Assembly (NCBI RefSeq): GCF_027270735.1
Contig: NZ_JAPWIJ010000002.1
Location: 558,001 to 622,000, forward strand
Length of the DNA stretch: 64,000 bases
Origin: Rhodococcus ruber
GTDB taxonomy: Bacteria; Actinomycetota; Actinomycetes; Mycobacteriales; Mycobacteriaceae
Direction: 5' to 3'
In this document: positions 33,801 to 42,636 of the stretch, piece by piece
How positions within the stretch are numbered: the stretch's first letter is position 1
Layout of the letters: each line of letters opens with the position of its first letter
The notes under the pieces: model-generated
What the model was told of the DNA's origin: nothing
Seen by the model: the letters and a program-made list of their open reading frames with translations, nothing else
Database searches by the model: none
Position numbers and translations under genes: made by a program

Positions 33801-35636
33801 CTGGAGCACACACGAACGCTCGAGGTTCTCGTCACCCGCGTCGCAACCGAGCTCATGGGAGTCGATGCGGCGACGGTGCACGAGGCCTACGAATCCGTTC
33901 TGAGACAACTCGTGGACCACCTCGGCATCGACTTCGGTTTCCTCCGGCACAACGATTTCGAGGCCAGAGCCACCGTGCTCAGTGCCGAATGGCCCCCGCG
34001 ACTGAGCAGACCCGATCCGGATCCGCTGGCCGTCGTGAAGTTCGACGACGCCGACTCGGTGTTCCGACTGGCCGAAACACTGACCGAACCGGCAGTGTTT
34101 CGGCCGGGCCAGCAACAGGAAGGCTATCGCCGACGCGTCGAACAGGGATCGGGATTCTCGGCGACATCGATGGCCGTGGTGCCGCTGCTGCACACGGGAA
34201 GAACCATCGGCATCCTCGGCCTGATCAAAGTCGGCGACCGCTCCTGGTCCGAGATAGAACTCAACGCGCTCAAAGCAATTGCGGCTCTTCTCTCCCAACT
34301 ACAGGCACGGGTGATCGCTGAGGAACAACTGCGATTCGCGGCCTTGCACGACCACCTGACCTCACTGCCGAACCGCACCGCCCTCGCACAGCACCTGCGC
34401 GACCGACTCGACCCGACGATGCCCGGCCCCGTCGCAGTGATGCACATCGACCTCGATCGGCTCAAAGCACTGAACGACTTTCTCGGGCATCTCGCCGGAG
34501 ACCACTTCCTCGAGACCATCGCGAATCGACTGCAGAGCTTCGTCGGCGATTCGGCCGGCATCGTCGCGCGTCTTGGCGGCGACGAATTCGTCGTCGTACT
34601 CGCCGGACCGTGCTCGGTCCGCGTCGCGAGACACCACGCCGAAGCCATCGCCGACGCCATCAACGCACCCGTCACCCTCGGTGTCGAACGGATAAGCCGC
34701 AGCGCGAGCATCGGCATCGCCTTCGGCCACCCCGGCCGACACACCGCGGAATCGCTACTGCGACAGGCAGATCGAGCAGCATTGGTGGCCAAACGTGCAG
34801 GCGGTCATGATATCGCTCTGTTCACCGACGAAATGCATGCCGATTCCGAACTACGCAACGACGTCGAGATCCACCTGCGTGAGGCCATCGCAGGCAACTC
34901 CCTGATTCTGCATTTTCAGCCCGAGGTGGACCTCGTCTCGGGGCGGATCACCGCAGTCGAAGCACTGGTTCGATGGCAGCACCCCACCCGCGGACTGCTA
35001 CCCCCGTCCGCGTTCATCCCGGTCGCCGAGGAGACGAACCTCGCGGGCGAACTCGGTCGCTGGGTTCTCGAACATGCCTGCCGCACGCTGGCCGACTGGC
35101 ACCGGGACATCCCCGAACTCGACATCTCGATGCGCGTCAACATATCGCCCGTCCAACTCGTCACCAACGGCTTCGTCGGTGCTGTTGCCAGAGCGCTGGA
35201 AGAGTTCTCGATAGCCGGTCCCAACCTCTGCCTGGAAATAACCGAAGTAGCAGTGGTGCAGGATCTTTCACGTACTCGCGTGACGCTTCGCGAACTGCGC
35301 GAGCTCGGCGTGCAGGTAGCCATAGACGATTTCGGCACCGGATACAGTTCACTGTCGCACCTGAAGGAACTGCCCGTCGACGCCCTCAAGATCGATCGCG
35401 CCTTCGTCACGGAGCTCGGCAACGGAACCACCGGCGACCTCGCCATCGTCCAGTCCATCATCGGTCTCGCCGATGCGTTCGGGCTCAGCATCATCGCCGA
35501 AGGCGTCGAAACGCAGAGCGCGAGAAACACCCTCGTACAACTGGGCTGCACTCGCGCGCAGGGATATCTGTTCTCCAAGCCGGTTGCCGCCGAGGACGCC
35601 CTGATCCTGCTGCACGGTGTGCGAATCGACGTCTGA
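33801..35636 (+). CDS. GAF-GGDEF-EAL c-di-GMP synthase/phosphodiesterase (Rv1354c family)
   Basis: About 611 residues. An N-terminal GAF-like sensor covers roughly 20-180. The GGDEF domain has an intact RLGGDEFVVVL and metal loop MHIDLDRLKALND. The EAL domain has an intact VEALVRWQHP, IDDFGTGYSS and DALKIDRAF, so both synthesis and hydrolysis of c-di-GMP look possible, as reported for the mycobacterial relative. No inhibitory RxxD site precedes GGDEF. The first ATG is at 33855, but reading continues upstream with protein-like sequence (LEVLVTRVATEL), which matches the relative as I recall it. CTG at 33801 has GGGAG seven bases upstream and is taken as start. Confidence 0.85.
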   Translation: MEHTRTLEVLVTRVATELMGVDAATVHEAYESVLRQLVDHLGIDFGFLRHNDFEARATVLSAEWPPRLSRPDPDPLAVVKFDDADSVFRLAETLTEPAVFRPGQQQEGYRRRVEQGSGFSATSMAVVPLLHTGRTIGILGLIKVGDRSWSEIELNALKAIAALLSQLQARVIAEEQLRFAALHDHLTSLPNRTALAQHLRDRLDPTMPGPVAVMHIDLDRLKALNDFLGHLAGDHFLETIANRLQSFVGDSAGIVARLGGDEFVVVLAGPCSVRVARHHAEAIADAINAPVTLGVERISRSASIGIAFGHPGRHTAESLLRQADRAALVAKRAGGHDIALFTDEMHADSELRNDVEIHLREAIAGNSLILHFQPEVDLVSGRITAVEALVRWQHPTRGLLPPSAFIPVAEETNLAGELGRWVLEHACRTLADWHRDIPELDISMRVNISPVQLVTNGFVGAVARALEEFSIAGPNLCLEITEVAVVQDLSRTRVTLRELRELGVQVAIDDFGTGYSSLSHLKELPVDALKIDRAFVTELGNGTTGDLAIVQSIIGLADAFGLSIIAEGVETQSARNTLVQLGCTRAQGYLFSKPVAAEDALILLHGVRIDV

Positions 35637-35668
35637 GCGCCCTGCTAACCTGAACGGTGCAACACCAT

Positions 35669-35742
35669 GCCGGTGTAGTTCATTGGTAGAATGCGACCTT
35701 CCCAAGGTTGAGAGGCGGGTTCGATTCCCGTCACCGGCTCCA
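35669..35742 (+). tRNA. tRNA-Gly(CCC)
   Basis: A 74-base cloverleaf with CCA encoded. The acceptor is GCCGGTG paired with CACCGGC. The D-arm contains TTGGTAGA. The anticodon stem is CGACC/GGTTG with loop TTCCCAA (anticodon CCC, reading GGG). The T-arm is GCGGG-TTCGATT-CCCGT. A strong terminator hairpin lies at 35869. Coordinates include the CCA end. Confidence 0.95.
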
Positions 35743-35868
35743 CGGATCGCCCGCGGGTGCACGTCGTTCAACATGCAACGAGGGCAGACTCCGGCGTAGA
35801 CGCCGACCCACAGACCATGAATGTCGATCGGGTCCGCGTCAGCACCATCCGACCTCTTTTCACATACG

Positions 35869-35897
35869 AGAGGCCCGGCCATGACGGCCGGGCCTCT
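35869..35897 (+). terminator. Rho-independent-type terminator downstream of the tRNA
   Basis: AGAGGCCCGGCC and GGCCGGGCCTCT form a perfect 12-bp GC-rich stem with loop ATGAC, followed by TCT. The 266-base stretch between the tRNA and the lipase gene at 36009 shows no gene otherwise. Confidence 0.85.
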
Positions 35898-35996
35898 TCT
35901 ATGTGCGCTGTCGACACAATTCGGAGGAAAGAAAAAGGTATATGACTTTTATGAATAGAAGGCCACTTTCATAGGGACATTTCACAACAACAGGAA

Positions 35997-36002
35997 TATC
36001 GT
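35997..36002 (+). promoter_or_regulatory. Candidate -10 element for leaderless lipase mRNA
   Basis: TATCGT ends six bases before the ATG at 36009. The preceding 60 bases are unusually AT-rich for this genome, as expected for a promoter. Confidence 0.5.
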
Positions 36003-36008
36003 CGGTGC

Positions 36009-36965
36009 ATGCGCGGACCACGTCGGAGTTTGATCACCCTCGCCATCACCGCTGCCGCAGCACTACTCGCGCCTACCGCACATGCGACACCTCTGATGCC
36101 CATTGCCGCAGCGCCCGAACAACCCGATCACGCCGACGCGATCCGCTACGCGGCAACCAACCGCGACGCCGCCCCACCCGGGTCCAACGACATGAGCTGC
36201 ACCCCCACCGCAGAACACCCCGACCCCGTCGTCCTGGTGCACGGCACAGACTCCACTGCGTACTCCGATTGGGCCGGTTTCTCCCCCATACTCCGGGCAG
36301 CCGGATTCTGCGTGTTCGCCATCAACTACGGCACATCCCCCGACGGCACGAGCAACGGCTACGGTGCCATCGAAGACAGTGCGGCACAACTGAAATCGAT
36401 GACCCAGTCCATCCTGGACACGACCGGGGCCGCGGCGGTCGATGTGGTCGGCTACTCGCAGGGTGCTGCGGTCGCACGATACTTCGTCAACAGACTCGGC
36501 GGTGACGCCATGGTCCGTCGCTGGGTGGGAATAGCATCGCCGACCTACGGCGGCACCATGTACGGAGCGACGCCCGTCGTACAAGCTGTGCCCGGTGCGA
36601 CCAATCTGGTGGCGGGCGAATTCGGGCCCGGGCTGACGCAACTGATGGCCGGATCCGACTTTCTCGATCGCCTCAATTCCGGCGGCGACACCGTGCCCGG
36701 CGTCGAGTACACGTCCATCGCCACCAGAGTCGACGAAGTGATTCAGCCGTATACCAATGCGCTACTTCGGGATCCCGGAGCCCACAACATCGTGGTGCAG
36801 GACGTGTGCCCCGACACCGAGGTAGCGCACTTCACGTTCACCTACGATCCCACTGCACTTCGCTTGGCGCTCAACGCCCTGGATCCGGCGAACGCACGCC
36901 CCCCGACGTGCGTCCCGGTATCGCTGGGATCCGGAATCCTCGACGTGGTGCTTGCCAGCAATTGA
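36009..36965 (+). CDS. Secreted lipase/esterase (alpha/beta hydrolase, class 2 lipase type)
   Basis: 318 residues. A Sec signal peptide (MRGPRRS, a hydrophobic core, then a cleavage site near APTAHA-TP at about 27) directs export. The mature protein has PVVLVHGTD (oxyanion hole), the nucleophile elbow VVGYSQGAAVA with Ser near 157, and a late His in EVAHFTF. Four Cys could form two disulfides. It should hydrolyse triacylglycerols or other esters outside the cell. It stands alone behind its own promoter and is convergent with the PucR gene, whose end is five bases away. Confidence 0.88.
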   Translation: MRGPRRSLITLAITAAAALLAPTAHATPLMPIAAAPEQPDHADAIRYAATNRDAAPPGSNDMSCTPTAEHPDPVVLVHGTDSTAYSDWAGFSPILRAAGFCVFAINYGTSPDGTSNGYGAIEDSAAQLKSMTQSILDTTGAAAVDVVGYSQGAAVARYFVNRLGGDAMVRRWVGIASPTYGGTMYGATPVVQAVPGATNLVAGEFGPGLTQLMAGSDFLDRLNSGGDTVPGVEYTSIATRVDEVIQPYTNALLRDPGAHNIVVQDVCPDTEVAHFTFTYDPTALRLALNALDPANARPPTCVPVSLGSGILDVVLASN

Positions 36966-36969
36966 TGTG

Positions 36970-38148
36970 TCAGGTGAGCAGTTGATGCGCTCTGAGCCCG
37001 ACGTACAGTTCTGCGGCCTGAACCGGATCACGAAAATCTCGACCGGTCAGCTCGGCAATGCGGCGTAACCGATACAGCACCGTGTTGCGGTGATAGTGCA
37101 GCGATTCGGCAGCAGCCTTGGTGGATCCACCGCACGAGAACCACGCGTCGAGTGTGGCCAGCAGGCTCTGCCGTTCGGCCCGTGGCAACGCCAGTAGATT
37201 GCCGAGGATCTGACGCGAGGCGATGCGACCCGACTTCGGATCGCGGACCAACAACAGCGGCACCGGTACCGAGTCGTATCGCACCGGCGTCGACTCGGCA
37301 GGGCTACAGGATCTCGCCAACCGCGCCTGACCGACGGCGTCACCGATACCCGACGGGGACCGAAACACCGAACTGACCCCGACCCGCCCCGCACCCAGTT
37401 CGCTCAACGTCACCAGTGCGGAATCGATCTCCGATTCGGTTGCGGCGCACATCAACCCGACGCTGCCATCGACCTCCGCATCCCACACGGACTCGGTGCC
37501 TGCCGCGCGAAGCCGCGCGATCAACCCGTCCACTCCCACGGCCGTGGTCAGCGGCTCCTGCGAGACCACCACGAAGTACCCGTGGTCGGGAATGCGAAAT
37601 GCTCGTAGCGCATCAGCAGCCGCAGACGGGTTGGCCGTGTGATCGGCGAACAGCACCCGAATGAGTCGGCCGCGGGCCTCGGCACTCTCGCGGGCACGCA
37701 TGTCTGCACTCTGCCGATAGGCCTCAGCGGCCTCGTCGGAATACACGTCGACCAGAGCCCACACCTGTGCGGCCATGTCGAGCAGTGCGTGACTCGCCCG
37801 GCCGTCCGATCGCTGCATCAACTCGTCCCAGACCAACCTGCCGCCGAGCCGGAACGCATGCAGCAATGCCGCCAGCGGTACCCCCTGCTCTGCCTTGAGT
37901 CGGCCTGCGGCCTGTGCCGACTGGAGCTGCATGGGCGCGCGACCGGACAGCTTGCCCAGCATCGACGCCAAATTGCTCCGCGCCGCCTCGTGCAGTTGCT
38001 CGGGGGTGAGCAGCGTCGATTCGAGGTATGCATGCTCGGCCCCCAGGATCCGACGCACCAGTTCGCTCGCCAGATCGTCGACGCCGTCGAGCATCGTCGC
38101 GGCCAGATCGGTCGGTGACGGATGCAGATCCAGTTCGGTCGCGGTCAT
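36970..38148 (-). CDS. PucR/CdaR-type transcriptional regulator
   Basis: 392 residues. The N-terminal half is helical and RsbR/sensor-like ([15 protein letters not shown]). A middle degenerate GGDEF-like region comes next. The C-terminal PucR helix-turn-helix is at about 335-385 ([22 protein letters not shown], here quoted in parts: [12 protein letters not shown] and [12 protein letters not shown]). Such regulators activate catabolic operons. It is divergent from the aldehyde dehydrogenase/GMC oxidoreductase pair starting at 38315, which is its probable target. TAGAGT six bases before the ATG suggests a leaderless message. The inducer is unknown. Confidence 0.88.
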   Translation of the reverse strand: MTATELDLHPSPTDLAATMLDGVDDLASELVRRILGAEHAYLESTLLTPEQLHEAARSNLASMLGKLSGRAPMQLQSAQAAGRLKAEQGVPLAALLHAFRLGGRLVWDELMQRSDGRASHALLDMAAQVWALVDVYSDEAAEAYRQSADMRARESAEARGRLIRVLFADHTANPSAAADALRAFRIPDHGYFVVVSQEPLTTAVGVDGLIARLRAAGTESVWDAEVDGSVGLMCAATESEIDSALVTLSELGAGRVGVSSVFRSPSGIGDAVGQARLARSCSPAESTPVRYDSVPVPLLLVRDPKSGRIASRQILGNLLALPRAERQSLLATLDAWFSCGGSTKAAAESLHYHRNTVLYRLRRIAELTGRDFRDPVQAAELYVGLRAHQLLT

Positions 38149-38154
38149 GACAGA

Positions 38155-38160
38155 ACTCTA
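38155..38160 (-). promoter_or_regulatory. Candidate -10 element for leaderless pucR-type mRNA
   Basis: TAGAGT on the minus strand ends six bases before the ATG at 38148. Confidence 0.5.
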
Positions 38161-38314
38161 ACCGCACCCGTGTAAGCCACGCCACACCTGAACTGTGCCA
38201 CGGCACAAACGGTGGGACTCGATTGAGAGCGGTGGCCCATAGCGTCCGCGCCACGAATGCGACGACAATCACACTCGAAGCCGTGTATCCGAACAACGAT
38301 CTGGAGCCGAGAAG

Positions 38315-40063
38315 TTGACCAGCGAAGCCACCCCGCACCTGCATCCCGTCCCGACCACCGGCTCCGACTCCCAGCCGGCCGTCGATGCCGCTCTCACCGA
38401 TTTGTCTCAGGGCGAGAAGAACTGGGGACAGCTCACCCTCGCCGATCGGCGGGCACTGCTCGAACGCATGCACGCGCTGACCTCCACTCACGCCCAGGAA
38501 TGGGTGACAGCGGCCTCGTCGATCAAGGGTCTCGACAGCTCGTCCAGCCTCGTCGGCGAGGAATGGCTGTCCGGCCCGTACTCCTTCCTCGGTGCGCTCG
38601 GCGCGCTCACCCACACGCTCACGGCTCTGGAAGCGGGAACCAGTCCGTTGGCCGATGTGAAGTTCGGGACGGCACCCGGCGGGCGGACGACGGTGTCGGT
38701 GCTCCCGCTCAACATCTTCGAGCGCCTGCTGCTCAACGGGTTCACCGGCGAGGTATGGCTGAAGCCCGGAATCGATCGTGCGACCGCACAGCGCACAGCG
38801 GGGCTCGCCCAACTCGATCCCGCCCACACCGCGGGCATCGGAGTGGTACTCGGCGCAGGCAACATCACCTCGATCGCCCCGCTCGATGCCCTGTACGAGT
38901 TGCTCGCGTTCAATCGGGTGGTCGCACTCAAGCTGAACCCCATCATGGATCCACTACTACCGGTGTTCGAGAAGGTGCTCGCACCCCTCGTCGACATCGG
39001 CGCACTGCGTCTGCTCACCGGTGGAGCCGATGTGGGCACCTATCTGGTTCGGCACGATCGCGTCGACCACGTGCACATGACCGGAAGTTCCCTCACACAC
39101 GACGCGATCGTGTTCGGTACGGGCGACGACGGAGCCGCCCGCAAGGCCGCGAAGGACCCGATTCTCACCAAGGACATCTCCAGTGAACTCGGCGGCGTCT
39201 CGCCCACCATCGTGCTACCGGGTGAGTGGAGCCGCGCCGACATCTTGTTCCAAGCCGAACACGTTGCCACCCAACGCCTGCACAACAGTGGGTACAACTG
39301 TGTCGCGTCACAGGTCGTCGTGCTGTCCTCCGAATGGAAGCAGCGCGACGAATTCGTCGCCGCTCTGCGCGCGGCACTCGACCGCGCACCGGCACGTGCC
39401 CCCTACTACCCCGGCAGCGACAGGAGAGTGTCCGACGCCACCGCCACCTACCCGGCCGCGGAACGACTGGGCGACGGTGGTGGCCGCGTGCTCATCACCG
39501 ATCTGAACCCCGGTGAGTACGCACCCCTGCTGCAAACCGAGTACTTCGCACCGGTCATGGGCGTCATCGAATTGCCCTACAGCGGTGCGGCATTCGCTGC
39601 CAAAGCAGTCCAGGCCGCGAACGAGGAATTCACCGGCACTCTCGGGGTCAACATCATCGGTGCCCCAGCCACCATCAAGGCACTCGGCGAGAAGTTCGAC
39701 ACCATGCTCGCCGAACTGCGCTACGGCACCATCGCCGTGAACGCCTGGACAGCTCTGGGATTCCTCACCGCGTCGGCCACCTGGGGTGCCTACCCCGGTC
39801 ATACCGTCGACGACGTTCAGAGCGGAATCGGCATCGTGCACAACGCATTGCTGATCGACGGTGCCGAGCGAACGGTGGTGCGTGGCCCCTTCCGTCCTCT
39901 GTCGCGCTCACTGATCAACGGGGAACTCTCCATCTCCCCGAAGCCACCGTGGTTCGTCACCAACAAGACCGCAGCATCGACCGGCAAGTTGCTCACTGCG
40001 TTCGCAGGTGCACCCTCCTGGTCCAAGCTGCCTGCGATATTCGCCTCCGCCCTGCGCGGCTGA
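38315..40063 (+). CDS. Large aldehyde dehydrogenase-family protein
   Basis: 582 residues, about 80-90 longer than standard ALDHs because of N-terminal and C-terminal extensions. The likely catalytic Glu is in DISSELGGVSP and the catalytic Cys in NSGYNCVASQV. The cofactor region MTGSSLTHD replaces the usual FTGST. The TTG start has GGAG eight bases upstream. It is followed 34 bases later by a GMC oxidoreductase and is divergent from a PucR regulator. The pair should oxidise an alcohol through its aldehyde to the acid. The substrate is unknown. Confidence 0.88.
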   Translation: MTSEATPHLHPVPTTGSDSQPAVDAALTDLSQGEKNWGQLTLADRRALLERMHALTSTHAQEWVTAASSIKGLDSSSSLVGEEWLSGPYSFLGALGALTHTLTALEAGTSPLADVKFGTAPGGRTTVSVLPLNIFERLLLNGFTGEVWLKPGIDRATAQRTAGLAQLDPAHTAGIGVVLGAGNITSIAPLDALYELLAFNRVVALKLNPIMDPLLPVFEKVLAPLVDIGALRLLTGGADVGTYLVRHDRVDHVHMTGSSLTHDAIVFGTGDDGAARKAAKDPILTKDISSELGGVSPTIVLPGEWSRADILFQAEHVATQRLHNSGYNCVASQVVVLSSEWKQRDEFVAALRAALDRAPARAPYYPGSDRRVSDATATYPAAERLGDGGGRVLITDLNPGEYAPLLQTEYFAPVMGVIELPYSGAAFAAKAVQAANEEFTGTLGVNIIGAPATIKALGEKFDTMLAELRYGTIAVNAWTALGFLTASATWGAYPGHTVDDVQSGIGIVHNALLIDGAERTVVRGPFRPLSRSLINGELSISPKPPWFVTNKTAASTGKLLTAFAGAPSWSKLPAIFASALRG

Positions 40064-40097
40064 CACCTCCGCGCCCGCAACGACTTCAAGGACAAAG

Positions 40098-41684
40098 ATG
40101 AGCTCACAGCACAAGACTGCCGACTACATCGTGGTGGGCGCAGGTTCCGCAGGCGCAGTGGTGGCCAATCGCCTCAGCGCCGACCCTCGCAACGAGGTGA
40201 TCCTGCTCGAAGCAGGCCCCGAGGACAAGAACAAGTTCGCCCACATTCCGGCTGCGTTCTCCAAACTCTTTCGTAGCGAGGTCGATTGGGATTACCTGAC
40301 CGAACCGCAGCCGGAGCTCCGAGATCGCAGCATCTACTGGCCGCGCGGCAAGATGCTCGGTGGCTCGTCGTCGATGAACGCCATGATGTGGGTGCGCGGA
40401 TTCGCCGCCGACTACGACGAGTGGGCCGCGGTGTCCGACGACTCGTGGGCTTTCCGAAACCTCGTCGGATACTTCCGCAAGATCGAGAACATCGAGGGCA
40501 CAACAGCACTCGACGCGGGAACCGACGGCCCACTCATCGTCTCTCACCAGCGCAGCCCCCGCGACCTGACGTCCTCGTTCCTCGACGGCGTCGAAGAAGC
40601 CGGCTATCCGCTGGAAACCGCCAACCTGCCCGAGCCCAAGGGCTTCACCCGAACGATGGTCAACCAGAAGCGCGGAGCACGGTGGAGCACCGCGGATGCC
40701 TACCTGCGACCGGCGAAGAAGCGCAAGAACCTCACCATCCTCACCGAGGCACACGCCACTCGCGTTCTGTTCGAAGGCACCGCGGCAGTGGGCGTCGAGT
40801 ACACCTCCGGTGGACAGACACACACCGTGCGCGCACACAAGGAAGTGATCCTCTCCGGCGGAGCCATCAACACTCCGCAGCTGCTGATGCTCTCGGGCAT
40901 CGGCGACCAGGAACAGCTCAAATCCCACGGCATCGCCGTCCAACACCACGCGCCCGGCGTCGGGCGCAATCTCCTCGACCACCTGGCCGCCCTCATCGGC
41001 TGGAAAACAGAAAGAGACTCCCTCTTCCACGCCGAGAAGATCCCCGAGCTGGTCAACTACCTCACCCGCCGACGCGGCATGCTGACCTCAAATGTCGCCG
41101 AAGCGTACGGATTCATCAAGAGCCGAGAAGATCTTGCTCTGCCCGACGTCGAGCTCATCTTCGGACCGGCACCGTTCTTCGACGAGGGACTCGTCGGCCA
41201 GGATTCGCACGCCGCCGTCATCGGCGCGGTACTCGTCAAACCCGAGAGCCGAGGCGAGATCACCCTCCGCTCGGCCGACCCCCTGGCCAAGCCCATCGTG
41301 GAGCCGCGCTACCTCAGCGACCCCGGCGGCCTCGACCGCCGCGCCATGATCGAAGGGCTACGGGCCTGCGTTGCAATCTCCGAAACCCCATCGATGAAAG
41401 GCGAGCTCGGCGATATCGTCCGCCCCAGGGTGGCGTCGAACATCTCCCCGGCGGACCTGCTCACCGAAGCCCTCGAGCAGAATGCGCACACTCTGTATCA
41501 CCCCGTCGGCACCGCCCGAATGGGCAACGACGCCGACAGCGTCGTCGATTCCGAGCTCCGGGTGCGGGGAGTCGACCGCCTTCGCGTGGCCGATGCGTCG
41601 ATCATGCCGAGCATCATTCGCGGCCACACCCATGCGCCGTCGGTGGTGATCGGGGAGCGGGCTGCGGATTTGATCCTTCGCTGA
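40098..41684 (+). CDS. GMC-family FAD alcohol dehydrogenase/oxidase (choline dehydrogenase-like)
   Basis: 528 residues. The FAD motif VVGAGSAGAVVANRLS begins near residue 12. GMC signature 1 appears as GKMLGGSSSMNAMMWVRG and signature 2 as GGAINTPQLLMLSGIG. The catalytic His pair is in HTLYHPVGTARMG and RGHTHAPSV. No signal peptide is seen, so it is cytoplasmic and probably a dehydrogenase. AAGGA five bases upstream fixes the ATG. Position after the ALDH gene suggests the two act in series on an alcohol. Choline, polyethylene glycol and benzyl-type alcohols are all used by relatives, so the substrate remains open. Confidence 0.9.
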   Translation: MSSQHKTADYIVVGAGSAGAVVANRLSADPRNEVILLEAGPEDKNKFAHIPAAFSKLFRSEVDWDYLTEPQPELRDRSIYWPRGKMLGGSSSMNAMMWVRGFAADYDEWAAVSDDSWAFRNLVGYFRKIENIEGTTALDAGTDGPLIVSHQRSPRDLTSSFLDGVEEAGYPLETANLPEPKGFTRTMVNQKRGARWSTADAYLRPAKKRKNLTILTEAHATRVLFEGTAAVGVEYTSGGQTHTVRAHKEVILSGGAINTPQLLMLSGIGDQEQLKSHGIAVQHHAPGVGRNLLDHLAALIGWKTERDSLFHAEKIPELVNYLTRRRGMLTSNVAEAYGFIKSREDLALPDVELIFGPAPFFDEGLVGQDSHAAVIGAVLVKPESRGEITLRSADPLAKPIVEPRYLSDPGGLDRRAMIEGLRACVAISETPSMKGELGDIVRPRVASNISPADLLTEALEQNAHTLYHPVGTARMGNDADSVVDSELRVRGVDRLRVADASIMPSIIRGHTHAPSVVIGERAADLILR

Positions 41685-41702
41685 ATCTGCAATGAAACAT
41701 CA

Positions 41703-41730
41703 GGAAACTTTCCGGTTTGGCAGTCCGGTT
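41703..41730 (+). promoter_or_regulatory. Possible ECF-sigma-type promoter
   Basis: GGAAAC (41703-41708) and CCGGTT (41725-41730), 16 bases apart, resemble the GGAAC/CGTT pattern of ECF sigma promoters. It would give a leader of about 110 bases to the lipoprotein gene. Tentative. Confidence 0.3.
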
Positions 41731-41846
41731 TGTCGGGTAACAGGTTCTCACGCTCCCACCAGGGATCGAGATGTAACCCATCCGCTCGGCAAGCAGCGCC
41801 GAATGACCCACAACGCTCGAGAGACGAGCACGGAAGGTTGACCGAC

Positions 41847-42545
41847 ATGTTCACTGTTCGTAAAGCTTTGGCCGCCACCGCAATCGGTGCAATGACGATC
41901 GTCCCGCTTGCCGCATGCTCCAGCGACGACGCTTCCAGCACGGTCGATGCAGCCACGTCCTCGGCCGCATCGGCAATGGAAACCACCGAGAGCACCCCCG
42001 AGCCCGCAGCCGAGGTCGCCGACCTCAGCAACGGCGTCGACACCGCGGTTGCTCTCGATCCCGGTTTCTTGGGCGCACTGACCACCCTGGGTCTGACGCC
42101 CGGCGTCGTCGGAACTGCCACTCTCGCAGACGGTTCCATCCGATTCCCGATCACCGGCGGAGACGTCAAGTACTGGGAGCCCGGCACCGTTGACCCCTAC
42201 GTCCAGGGCGAGATCATGCACGACGGCAGCGGCCTGTCGCTGACCGCCGGCGAGACCGTCGTCGAGCTCACCAACTTCGACATCGACCCGGGCACTTCAC
42301 TTCTCACCGGTGACGTCCTCGTCAACGGCGAAGAGGCTGCTGCGGACGCAGTTCTGTTCGATCTCGACGGCCGCACCCTGCAGCCGCTCGCAACCGGACC
42401 CGACAACACGGCAATCCTGCAGGGCACCCAGGTGAAGATCTCGGAGACCGCTGCCGGACTGCTCAACGACACGTTCAAGACCGACGCCGTCACCCCGGGC
42501 CTGCTCGTGGGCGTTGCCACCATCACGGTCAAGACCGCCGCATAA
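41847..42545 (+). CDS. Secreted lipoprotein of unknown function
   Basis: 232 residues. The signal peptide ends with a lipobox (PLAAC near residue 24), followed by a Ser/Thr/Ala/Glu linker to about 55. The remaining 170 residues look like a single beta-rich domain (repeated short strands with VELTNFDIDPGTS, TGDVLVNG) without Cys or catalytic motifs. I do not recognise the domain. Codon use is clean and highly biased (GACGAC, CTC, ACC), hinting at good expression. The 160-base upstream gap carries a possible ECF-type promoter and a strong terminator follows, so it is monocistronic. Confidence 0.75.
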   Translation: MFTVRKALAATAIGAMTIVPLAACSSDDASSTVDAATSSAASAMETTESTPEPAAEVADLSNGVDTAVALDPGFLGALTTLGLTPGVVGTATLADGSIRFPITGGDVKYWEPGTVDPYVQGEIMHDGSGLSLTAGETVVELTNFDIDPGTSLLTGDVLVNGEEAAADAVLFDLDGRTLQPLATGPDNTAILQGTQVKISETAAGLLNDTFKTDAVTPGLLVGVATITVKTAA

Positions 42546-42557
42546 TCACTGCCCGAC

Positions 42558-42610
42558 CCCGTGCGCGAGAGCACACCGTTACAGACGGTGACTCTCGCGC
42601 ACGGGTCTTT
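42558..42610 (+). terminator. Rho-independent terminator after the lipoprotein gene
   Basis: A 14-bp perfect stem, CCCGTGCGCGAGAG with its complement at 42592-42605, encloses a second ACCGT/ACGGT stem. It is followed by TCTTT. It starts 13 bases after the stop codon. Confidence 0.8.
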
Positions 42611-42636
42611 GCATCGCAGGGTCAGGAGCCTCGAAT

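Noticed and set aside
35669..35742. Integration (att) site at the tRNA-Gly gene
   Set aside because: No integrase, no repeated tRNA 3' end and no foreign-looking block downstream within the window.
35743..35868. A small gene between the tRNA and the lipase
   Set aside because: Short open frames overlap the terminator region and have no ribosome site or protein-like composition.
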